13,628 bases of DNA from NCBI GenBank assembly GCA_900548815.1, contig URLR01000052.1, positions 1-13,628 of the forward strand, given 5' to 3'. The translations under genes were made by a program, and so were the position numbers. Shown piece after piece: positions 1 to 5,575 of this stretch (position 1 is the first letter of the stretch; the number at the start of each line of letters is the position of its first letter). Source of the stretch: an uncultured Collinsella sp. (lineage in GTDB: Bacteria > Actinomycetota > Coriobacteriia > Coriobacteriales > Coriobacteriaceae). The notes beneath the pieces are model-generated. The model ran no database searches. It was not told where the DNA came from and saw nothing but the letters and a program-made list of their open reading frames with translations.

Positions 1-46
1 AGATAGGAGTCCGTCTCGTGGGCTCGGAGATGTGTATAAGAGACAG
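1..46 (+). other. Synthetic Nextera i7 adapter at the left contig end
   Basis: This is not biological sequence. Bases 28-46 are the 19-base Tn5 mosaic end AGATGTGTATAAGAGACAG, and 13-27 are the Nextera read-2 primer part (GTCTCGTGGGCTCGG). Bases 5-12 (AGGAGTCC) sit where the i7 index belongs and match what I remember as the N705 index. Bases 1-4 (AGAT) fit the end of the P7 flow-cell sequence. Translated forward, this gives the well-known database artefact peptide MGSEMCIRDS. Genomic sequence begins at base 47. Confidence 0.98.
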
Positions 47-353
47 CGATAAGACCCAGGACGACAAAGAGCGTTGTCTTTTTGCCCGACTTATTGTTCT
101 CGGCGGGCTTGCGCGCGGGGCCGCGATCGCCTCGAGCGTGCGTGGGGGGCTGCTTGGGCGCATTGCCGTTTGCCTGGCGCTGTTGACGTTGCTGACGCTG
201 CTGTCGCTGTTGGTTCGGGCGTTGGGGCGCGTTTGCTGCACCACGCTGCTGACCGTGGCTCGGCGCGATAGGACGCGGCGACTGGACGCCGCCGGTGTGC
301 CTGCTCGGCTGCTGCGGATCGGGAATCAGTTGAGTTCGATCGTTTTGCGACAT
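47..353 (-). CDS. N-terminal fragment of a Q/P-rich, probably membrane-anchored protein (3' end lost at the adapter)
   Basis: This reading frame runs off the genomic part of the contig into the adapter, leaving 102 codons. I do not recognise a family. The first ~90 residues are hydrophilic and of low complexity, rich in Gln, Pro, Arg and Asn. Residues 50-60 are a Gln-Arg run (RQQRQQRQQRQ), and Pro is scattered through 11-46 and 66-83. A basic turn (KSGKK, 88-92) is followed by TTLFVVLGLI, which looks like the start of a transmembrane helix, so the visible part is a disordered cytoplasmic tail before a membrane anchor. Start choice: ATG at 353 lies ten bases after AAGGA. The in-frame ATG at 362 abuts that site and is too close. 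Many actinobacterial envelope proteins (LytR-CpsA-Psr, PBP or sortase-like) begin this way, but none can be chosen because the folded domain is missing. A TATAAT box lies about 60 bases upstream. Confidence 0.72.
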
Positions 354-410
354 CGTATGCATATCCTTCGATTTTCGCCTTGCGGTTCATCGTGTTTTTA
401 CTGGGCTTGC

Positions 411-439
411 ATTATAGCGATTGCCCTGCTGTTTGTGGT
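411..439 (-). promoter_or_regulatory. Probable promoter of the truncated membrane-protein gene
   Basis: Read on the minus strand, bases 416-411 are a perfect TATAAT -10 box about 58 bases upstream of the ATG at 353. The -35 region at normal spacing (around 434-439) is poor, so the call rests mainly on the -10 hexamer and its position after the serine dehydratase terminator. Confidence 0.5.
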
Positions 440-457
440 ACGGAAACGGTGGCATTC

Positions 458-486
458 AAAAGAGGTGGGACATTTGTCCCACCTTT
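458..486 (-). terminator. Likely rho-independent terminator of the serine dehydratase gene
   Basis: GGTGGGACA (464-472) and TGTCCCACC (475-483) form a perfect 9-bp hairpin starting about 20 bases past the stop codon. On the minus strand it is followed by TCTTTTG, a short U-tract. The tight 2-base centre means the real loop is probably opened to four or more bases. The core GGGACA/TGTCCC resembles the arm of the palindrome at 3847-3924, so it could also be a short relative of that repeat doing terminator duty. Confidence 0.65.
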
Positions 487-502
487 GAGTCGTTCTTTGC
501 CG

Positions 503-2110
503 CTATCCGCACACACCGCATTTTGCACAGGCCGAAAGTGCGGCCGGAGCCTGCGCGATGCCGCCCTTTGCCGTCTCGCGCAGCGTGACCGGCAACGCAT
601 GACCCACCGAGAGCATGACATGTGCCATCTGGTCAAACGGCACCAAGCTCTTAATGCCTGCGAGGGCGAGTTGTGCCGAGCTAAAGGCCGCTGCCACGCC
701 GATGGCGTTGCGGTTTTGGCAGGGCACCTCCACGAGGCCACCGACGGGGTCACAAACGAGGCCCAGCAGGTTGCTCAGCGCGATGGAACTGGCGTCGAGC
801 GCCTGCTCGGGCGTGCCGCCGAGCATCTGCACCAGCGCGGCGGCTGCCATGGCGGCGGCGCTTCCCACCTCGGCTTGGCAGCCGCCCTCGGCGCCGGCGA
901 CGCAGGCGCTCGTGGTGAGGTTGAGGCCGATGGCGGCTGCGCAGTAGAGCGCGTCCATGACCTGCTCGTCGTTGAGCTGCAGGCGATCGGCGAGCGCCAG
1001 CACGCAGCCGGGCACGACACCCGCGGATCCTGCTGTCGGAGCTGCGACAATCACACCCATCGTGGCGGAGCGCTCGAGCACGGCCATCGCGCGGGCCACG
1101 GCGTCGGTCTGGACGGCGCCCATCAGGCTTGCACTCAAATCGTTGCGGCCGGTGGCTTCGACGAGTTTGGCCTCGCCGCCGATTAGCCCACCGAGCGATC
1201 GCTGCGGATTGGCGATGGGGGCCGTGGTCTCCTCGCGCATGACGTCGAGCACGCGGCGCATGGTGGCGACGGCGTGGGCCTCGCCGGTCAGACGCGCCTC
1301 GCGCACGGCCATGACGGCTCCGATACTGAGTCCAAGTTCCTCGCACGCCTCGAGCAGCTGCTCACCGTCGTCGAAGATTTCCTTGGCCGAGACGCCGGGG
1401 GAGAGCGACGAGGCAGAACCGGGGAGCTCGATAAACGTTGCGTAATCGACATTGTCGAGCTTGCGCAGCATGGGGACGACGGTGTCGTCGGGCGCGCCGT
1501 CGGTCTCAAAGACGGAGTAGGCCTGGCCGCCCACTTCGGTGCGGTAGGTGCGGCAGAAGGCGATGTTTACGTGGGCGTAGGCGAGCAGGTTGGTGAGCGC
1601 GGCGAGCACGCCGGGGACGTCCTTGTGCGCCACGAAGAGCGTGGAATACATGCCCGAGATGTCGACGCCGACGCCGTTAATGCGGCTGATGCGCATCTTG
1701 CCGCCGCCAAGGCTTTCACCGCGGACCTGTGCCGTGGCGCCCGTGTCATCGACCATGTCGATGTCGACGGTATTGGGGTGGATGGAGGCGTCGTCGCCCT
1801 TGATGTCAAAGTGATATTCGAGGCCCTGCTCGCGTGCGAGGTCGAAGGCCTGCTTGATGTTCTCGTCATCGGTGTCGAGACCCAGAATGCCCGCGACGAG
1901 CGCACGGTCGGTGCCGTGGCCGCGGTAGGTGTGGGCGAAGGAGTTCCACAGGCCAAAGGTGACTTTGGTGATGCGGCCTTCCAGCAGGCTGGCGGCAACT
2001 TGGGCGCAGCGCAGGGCGCCGGCGGTGTGCGATGAGCTGGGGCCGACCATGACGGGGCCCAAGATCTCGAATGCCGAGGTCGTAGCTAATGTTTGCGGCT
2101 TGCCTGCCAT
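503..2110 (-). CDS. sdaA: L-serine ammonia-lyase (L-serine dehydratase), iron-sulfur type, beta and alpha parts fused, with ACT domain
   Basis: The 535-residue protein should convert L-serine to pyruvate and ammonia in the cytoplasm with an oxygen-sensitive [4Fe-4S] cluster. Residues ~12-150 are the beta-type domain with the signature GPSSSHTAG (23-31). Residues ~155-230 read as an ACT domain (LFVAHKDVPGVLAALTNLL), a small regulatory fold. Residues ~242-535 are the catalytic alpha part, with APTAGSAGVVPG (357-368), AEGGCQAEVG (407-416) and CDPVGGLVEVPCQ (453-465). C411, C453 and C464, spaced 42 and 11, are the likely cluster ligands. The protein ends ACAKCGVCG, and a C-terminal cysteine is known to reach the cluster in Legionella-type enzymes. 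In Bacillus the beta-ACT and alpha parts are separate proteins (SdaAB, SdaAA); here they are one chain. AAGGAG five bases before ATG 2110 fixes the start. It is transcribed alone, with a terminator-like hairpin after the stop and metK ending 343 bases upstream. Confidence 0.95.
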   Translation of the reverse strand: MAGKPQTLATTSAFEILGPVMVGPSSSHTAGALRCAQVAASLLEGRITKVTFGLWNSFAHTYRGHGTDRALVAGILGLDTDDENIKQAFDLAREQGLEYHFDIKGDDASIHPNTVDIDMVDDTGATAQVRGESLGGGKMRISRINGVGVDISGMYSTLFVAHKDVPGVLAALTNLLAYAHVNIAFCRTYRTEVGGQAYSVFETDGAPDDTVVPMLRKLDNVDYATFIELPGSASSLSPGVSAKEIFDDGEQLLEACEELGLSIGAVMAVREARLTGEAHAVATMRRVLDVMREETTAPIANPQRSLGGLIGGEAKLVEATGRNDLSASLMGAVQTDAVARAMAVLERSATMGVIVAAPTAGSAGVVPGCVLALADRLQLNDEQVMDALYCAAAIGLNLTTSACVAGAEGGCQAEVGSAAAMAAAALVQMLGGTPEQALDASSIALSNLLGLVCDPVGGLVEVPCQNRNAIGVAAAFSSAQLALAGIKSLVPFDQMAHVMLSVGHALPVTLRETAKGGIAQAPAALSACAKCGVCG

Positions 2111-2165
2111 GGGTGCTCCTTATCTATCCCGTCGTCCCGAGGGGTGGGGCATACTCTGTCCCGCC

Positions 2166-2286
2166 GTTCCGAGGGCTTTAGTATTTGGTCGCCTGCTCGG
2201 ACAGTCCTGCTCGCACGGAGGCCACATTAAGTGGCCTCCGGCTCGTGCGGAACTCGCGATCGACCAAATACTAAAGCCCTCGGAAC
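2166..2286. repeat. Long intergenic palindrome with nested hairpin (26-bp perfect arms)
   Basis: Bases 2166-2191 and 2261-2286 are exact inverted repeats of 26 bases (left arm begins GTTCCGAGGGCTTTAG). Inside is a second hairpin, GGAGGCCAC (2217-2225) with GTGGCCTCC (2231-2239) around the loop ATTAA, which can be extended by CGCAC (2212-2216) with GTGCG (2245-2249) across a bulge. CCTGCTCG occurs twice (2192-2199, 2206-2213). There is no U-tract on either side, so an intrinsic terminator is unlikely. It lies upstream of the serine dehydratase gene and downstream of the metK terminator. The nested form resembles a REP/BIME-type element or a small MITE; copy number elsewhere is unknown. Confidence 0.85.
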
Positions 2287-2380
2287 TTAGGATACATGGT
2301 TGGAGTCGCTCTGCTGCAAAATTTATCGGCCTGTGATTTATTCCATGTCCCAGGTAGGCTCATCTTCACCACCTTTAAAT

Positions 2381-2416
2381 AAAAAAGAAGTACCGGTTGG
2401 AGCCGGTACTTCTTTT
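2381..2416 (-). terminator. metK rho-independent terminator
   Basis: AAAAGAAGTACCGG (2383-2396) pairs with CCGGTACTTCTTTT (2403-2416), a 14-bp stem with a 6-base loop. On the minus strand the stem is followed by a T-rich run continuing TTTTTTATTT. It starts 38 bases past the metK stop codon. The A/T-rich stem base would also give a weaker terminator on the plus strand, but no plus-strand gene reads into it. Confidence 0.93.
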
Positions 2417-2453
2417 GGTGCGTTGTTTCTTGGCTGTAGGTTTTGCCGTTAGC

Positions 2454-3734
2454 TTACAGGTCGCAGGCTGCTTTGAGTTCTTCGACTCGGTCGGTTTTTT
2501 CCCAGGTGAAGTCGGCGTCTTCGCGGCCGAAGTGACCGTAGGCTGCCGTCTTTTCGTAGATGGGGCGACGCAGGTCTAGGTCGCGGATGATTGCACCCGG
2601 GCGCAGGTCGAAGGTCTTCTCTACGGCCTCGACGATCTTGTCCTCGGCAACATGCGCGGTACCAAAGGTGTCGACCATGATTGAAAGGGGCTTGGAAACG
2701 CCGATGGCGTAGGCGAGCTCGACTTCGCAGCGGTCAGCTAGGCCGGCGGCGACCACGTTCTTGGCAACCCAGCGCGCGGCATACGCGGCGGAGCGGTCGA
2801 CCTTGGTACAGTCCTTGCCGCTAAAGGCACCACCACCGTGACGGCCGTAGCCGCCGTAGGTGTCGACAATGATCTTGCGGCCGGTGAGGCCCGTGTCGCC
2901 CATGGGGCCGCCCACGACAAAGCGACCGGTGGGGTTCACGTAGATGTCCGCGTTGTCCCACGGCATGTTCTCGGCGGCCATGACCGGGGTGATGACGTGC
3001 TCGATGAGGTCGGCCTTGATCTTGCCCATGTCCTCGATCTCGGCGGCGTGCTGCGTGGAGATGACGATGGTCGTGACCTCGACGGGCTTGCCTTCCTCGT
3101 AGCGCACGGTGACCTGGGTCTTGCCGTCGGGACGCAGATAGGCGAGGGTACCGTCGTGACGCACGGCGGCCAGGCGCTCGGCTAGGCGGCTTGCCAGGTA
3201 GTGCGGCATGGGCATGAGGGTCTTGGTCTCGTTGGAGGCATATCCGAACATCATGCCCTGGTCGCCGGCACCGATCAGGTCGATCGGGTCGGTGGTAGCG
3301 CCGGTCTGGGTCTCGAAGGACTCGTCAACGCCTTGGGCGATATCGGGCGACTGCTCGTGGATGAGGCTCATGACGCCGCAGGTGTCGCAGTCAAAACCGA
3401 ACTTGGCACGGTTGTAGCCAATGCGGCGGATAACGCCACGGGCGATTTCCTGAACGTCTACGTAGGCCTGGGTGCGAATCTCGCCGGCGACGATGACGGT
3501 GCCGGTGGTCACGAGGGTCTCGCAGGCGCAGCGGACGTTCTCCACGTTGGCAGGCACGCCGTTGGGGGCGATGTAGCCCTGCTCCTGGAGCTCTATTTCT
3601 TTGGCGAGGATTGCGTCGAGGACGGCGTCGCTGATCTGGTCAGCGATCTTATCGGGATGACCTTCGGTCACCGACTCCGACGTAAAAACAAAGGACCCGT
3701 GTTGGGGCGGGATGGAACGAAGTTCTTCTGACAT
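2454..3734 (-). CDS. metK: S-adenosylmethionine synthetase (methionine adenosyltransferase)
   Basis: The 426-residue cytoplasmic enzyme makes S-adenosylmethionine from methionine and ATP, releasing phosphate and pyrophosphate. It has the family signatures in order: TEGHPDKIADQISDAVLDA (23-41; catalytic His and Mg-binding residues), GAGDQGMMFGYASNET (155-170), and the phosphate loop GGGAFSGKDCTKVDRSAAY (300-318) after DTYGGYGRHGG. The C-terminus is complete (RPIYEKTAAYGHFGREDADFTWEKTD). It is somewhat longer than the usual 380-400 residues, mostly through a short N-terminal extension and insertions, and no key residue is missing. GAAAGGA five or six bases before the ATG supports the start. It is monocistronic, divergent from gltX and closed by a strong terminator. 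Its ~60-base leader contains a GC-rich hairpin that may regulate it. Confidence 0.98.
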   Translation of the reverse strand: MSEELRSIPPQHGSFVFTSESVTEGHPDKIADQISDAVLDAILAKEIELQEQGYIAPNGVPANVENVRCACETLVTTGTVIVAGEIRTQAYVDVQEIARGVIRRIGYNRAKFGFDCDTCGVMSLIHEQSPDIAQGVDESFETQTGATTDPIDLIGAGDQGMMFGYASNETKTLMPMPHYLASRLAERLAAVRHDGTLAYLRPDGKTQVTVRYEEGKPVEVTTIVISTQHAAEIEDMGKIKADLIEHVITPVMAAENMPWDNADIYVNPTGRFVVGGPMGDTGLTGRKIIVDTYGGYGRHGGGAFSGKDCTKVDRSAAYAARWVAKNVVAAGLADRCEVELAYAIGVSKPLSIMVDTFGTAHVAEDKIVEAVEKTFDLRPGAIIRDLDLRRPIYEKTAAYGHFGREDADFTWEKTDRVEELKAACDL

Positions 3735-3748
3735 GATTGTCCTTTCAA

Positions 3749-3783
3749 AAACGTGTCCCGGCGACCGTTACCATTCCGCCGGG
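3749..3783 (-). promoter_or_regulatory. GC-rich hairpin followed by a U-run in the metK leader (possible attenuator)
   Basis: On the minus strand CCCGGCG (3783-3777) and CGCCGGG (3763-3757) form a 7-bp stem around a 13-base loop containing GGTAACGGT. The stem is followed by ACACG and then TTTTT, ending just before the metK Shine-Dalgarno sequence. A GC-rich stem plus U-run ahead of a biosynthetic gene resembles a transcription attenuator. The leader after the putative start site is only about 60 bases, and I do not see the conserved cores of SAM-I or SMK-box riboswitches. Confidence 0.45.
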
Positions 3784-3801
3784 CTCTCTATGCAAGGGCA
3801 C

Positions 3802-3807
3802 ATCATA
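3802..3807 (-). promoter_or_regulatory. Putative metK -10 box
   Basis: Read on the minus strand this is TATGAT, five of six matches to TATAAT, 67 bases upstream of the metK ATG. The -35 at 16-17 bases (around GTGTGA) is weak. Position and the absence of a better candidate between metK and gltX support it. Confidence 0.45.
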
Positions 3808-3846
3808 GCGCGTAAATCAAACATTCACACCCTTTCCGCACCTACT

Positions 3847-3924
3847 CATTGGGGACAGACATAAATGACCAGCCTTAAACTAAGAACGTCTCCAACAACT
3901 GGTCATTTAGGTCTGTCCCCAATG
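3847..3924. repeat. Long intergenic palindrome between divergent metK and gltX (26-base arms, one mismatch)
   Basis: Bases 3847-3872 and 3899-3924 are inverted repeats matching at 25 of 26 positions; the left arm begins CATTGGGGACAGAC and ends AAATGACCAG, and the only mismatch is at 3861. The 26-base centre has no clear hairpin. CCGCAC (3836-3841) and GTGCGG (3943-3948) extend the symmetry outward, and CCCAATGATTGGG (3918-3930) is a small palindrome on the right flank. It sits between the presumed metK and gltX promoters. The GGGGACAGAC motif resembles palindromic repeats I associate with REP-associated tyrosine transposases in other bacteria; that link is recollection, not shown here. Confidence 0.88.
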
Positions 3925-3940
3925 ATTGGGTCGGTGCCCT

Positions 3941-3971
3941 TTGTGCGGAGGTTGCTTTGATGCTTTATACT
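3941..3971 (+). promoter_or_regulatory. Putative gltX promoter
   Basis: TATACT (3966-3971) is a good -10 box 40 bases before the chosen gltX start. The candidate -35, TTGTGC (3941-3946), shares only TTG with the consensus and is spaced 19 bases away, so the promoter is plausible rather than strong. Confidence 0.42.
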
Positions 3972-4011
3972 GATGCGGTTAGACATCCATCCTGCAATCG
4001 AGGAGATTTCC

Positions 4012-5487
4012 ATGGCATCAGACGTTCGCGTCCGCTTTGCACCCTCACCGACGGGCAAACTGCACATCGGCGGCGCCCGCACCGCTATCTATAACTGGGC
4101 TTTCGCCCGTGCTAACGGTGGCACGTTCATCCTGCGCATTGACGACACCGACCCCACCCGCTCCACCGACCAGAACACGCAGATCATCCTGCGCGCCATG
4201 CGTTGGCTGGGCCTGGACTGGGACGAGGGTCCCGAGGTGGGCGGCGACTTTGGCCCCTACGCCCAGACCGAGCGCCTGGACCTGTACAAGCAGGCCGCCC
4301 AGAAGCTTTGGGACGAGGGCAAGGCCTATCCCTGCTTCTGCACCAAGGAGCAGCTCGACGCCGACCGCAAGGCCGCGCAGGAGCGCAAGGACCCCTTCCA
4401 GGGCTATCAGCGCCGTTGCCGCGATCTTGATCCCGAGGAGGCCCGCCGCCGCATCGAGGCCGGCGAGTCCTACGTCCTGCGCATTAAGGTGCCCGAGGAC
4501 CGCGGTGACGTCGTTATCCACGACGCCGTCCACGGCGAGGTGACCTTCGACGCCAAGGAGCTCGACGACTTTGTCATCTTCCGCTCCGATGGTACGCCCA
4601 CGTACAACTTCGCGACCGTTGTCGACGACGCTATGATGAAGATCACCCATGTCATCCGCGGCGACGACCACCTGTCCAACACCCCGCGTCAGGTCATGGT
4701 CTACGAGGCCCTCGGCGCGCCCGTGCCCACGTTCGCCCACATCTCCATGATCCTGGGCGCCGACGGCAAGAAGCTCTCCAAGCGCCACGGCGCCACCTCG
4801 GTGGAGGAGTACCGCGACGCCGGTTACCTGTCCGACGCCTTCGTCAACTATCTGGCGCTACTCGGCTGGTCGCTCGACGGCGAGACCACGATCATCCCGC
4901 GCGATGTCCTTGCCAGCAAGTTCTCGCTCGACCGCATCTCCAAGAACCCGGCGACCTTCGACCCCAAGAAGCTCGACTGGGTCAATGCCGAGTACATCAA
5001 CGGCATGTCCGATGCTCAGTTTGCCGACGAGATCATGGTCCCCGAGCTGCATGAGGCGGGTCTCATCGAGGGTAATGTCGAGTACGGCGAGGATTGGATC
5101 GACGCGCTTGCCGCCATTGTCAAGCCGCGCACCAAGATGCCGGCCGACGCCGTGACCGTTGCCGCTCCCGTCTTCGCTACGGCCGAGACGCTCGAGTACG
5201 ACGAGAAATCCGTCAACAAGGGCCTGGCCAAGGAGGGCATGGGTGCCATTCTTGATGCCGCCAAGGCCGCGCTCGAGGGTGTGAACGAGTGGACGGCTGC
5301 CAACATCGACGCCGCGCTTGAGCCGCTGCCTGAGCAGATGGACCTCAAGAAGCGCGTGGTGTTCCAGGCCGTGCGCGTCGCCGTCTGCGGCAACATGGTG
5401 AGCCCTCCGCTGGGCGAGACCATGGCGCTCGTCGGTCGCGACGACTGCCTGGCGCGCATTGATCGCGCCCGCACGATGGCGCTGTAA
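4012..5487 (+). CDS. gltX: Glutamyl-tRNA synthetase
   Basis: The 491-residue class I aminoacyl-tRNA synthetase attaches glutamate to tRNA-Glu in the cytoplasm. RFAPSPTGKLHIGGARTA (8-25) contains the HIGH-equivalent ATP site (H18-I19-G20), and KKLSKRHG (253-260) is the KMSKS-equivalent loop. C108-x-C110 followed by C136 resembles the zinc-binding part seen in some family members, and RGDDHLSNTPRQ (216-227) is a conserved active-site stretch. The remainder (~300-491) is the helical anticodon-binding region; length is normal. Start choice: an upstream in-frame ATG at 3973 would add 13 residues, but AGGAG (4001-4005) lies six bases before ATG 4012 and the homologous sequence begins there. Codons are strongly C-ending. 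It is a single transcription unit with its own terminator. Whether it also charges tRNA-Gln cannot be told from sequence by eye. Confidence 0.97.
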   Translation: MASDVRVRFAPSPTGKLHIGGARTAIYNWAFARANGGTFILRIDDTDPTRSTDQNTQIILRAMRWLGLDWDEGPEVGGDFGPYAQTERLDLYKQAAQKLWDEGKAYPCFCTKEQLDADRKAAQERKDPFQGYQRRCRDLDPEEARRRIEAGESYVLRIKVPEDRGDVVIHDAVHGEVTFDAKELDDFVIFRSDGTPTYNFATVVDDAMMKITHVIRGDDHLSNTPRQVMVYEALGAPVPTFAHISMILGADGKKLSKRHGATSVEEYRDAGYLSDAFVNYLALLGWSLDGETTIIPRDVLASKFSLDRISKNPATFDPKKLDWVNAEYINGMSDAQFADEIMVPELHEAGLIEGNVEYGEDWIDALAAIVKPRTKMPADAVTVAAPVFATAETLEYDEKSVNKGLAKEGMGAILDAAKAALEGVNEWTAANIDAALEPLPEQMDLKKRVVFQAVRVAVCGNMVSPPLGETMALVGRDDCLARIDRARTMAL

Positions 5488-5510
5488 TCGCTGCGCAAAC
5501 GTTTGTATCC

Positions 5511-5545
5511 GAGCCCCGTTCACCCGAGCGGGGCTCTTGTTTCTG
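5511..5545 (+). terminator. gltX rho-independent terminator
   Basis: GAGCCCCG (5511-5518) pairs with CGGGGCTC (5529-5536), followed by TTGTTTCT. It begins 23 bases after the gltX stop and separates gltX from priA. Confidence 0.87.
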
Positions 5546-5575
5546 TAGACGTATGGGATAGGAGGTGCTGGGGTC

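Larger units (their letters stand above)
2111..2453. other. 343-base spacer between metK and the serine dehydratase gene
   Basis: Bases 2111-2165 hold the serine dehydratase ribosome-binding site (AAGGAG on the minus strand, 2116-2121) and no convincing -10/-35 pair. Bases 2166-2286 are a long palindrome and 2381-2416 the metK terminator, both listed separately. In 2287-2380 I see no gene; on the minus strand it has an AT-rich stretch (CGATAAATTTTGC) that could serve as a promoter for the serine dehydratase gene, but it is too weak to call. Confidence 0.6.

Noticed and set aside
170..235. Short tandem repeat (period near 9) that might be a CRISPR or VNTR
   Set aside because: It is the degenerate coding of a Gln-Gln-Arg run in the truncated membrane protein; the units are imperfect and have no spacers.
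380..1186. Plus-strand frame of 268 residues opposite the serine dehydratase gene (likewise 1274-2035, 3201-3731 and 4045-4788 opposite real genes)
   Set aside because: These lie opposite genes with full family motifs. They are low-complexity and Ala/Gly/Val/His-rich, as expected for antisense of C-ending codons.
3735..3846. SAM riboswitch upstream of metK
   Set aside because: The leader is too short and I cannot find the conserved core of SAM-I, SAM-II or SMK-box RNAs. Only the simple hairpin is reported.
3973..4011. Upstream ATG giving gltX 13 extra residues
   Set aside because: AGGAG is correctly spaced for ATG 4012. The ATG at 3973 sits right after the putative -10 box, and the added residues are not like GluRS N-termini.
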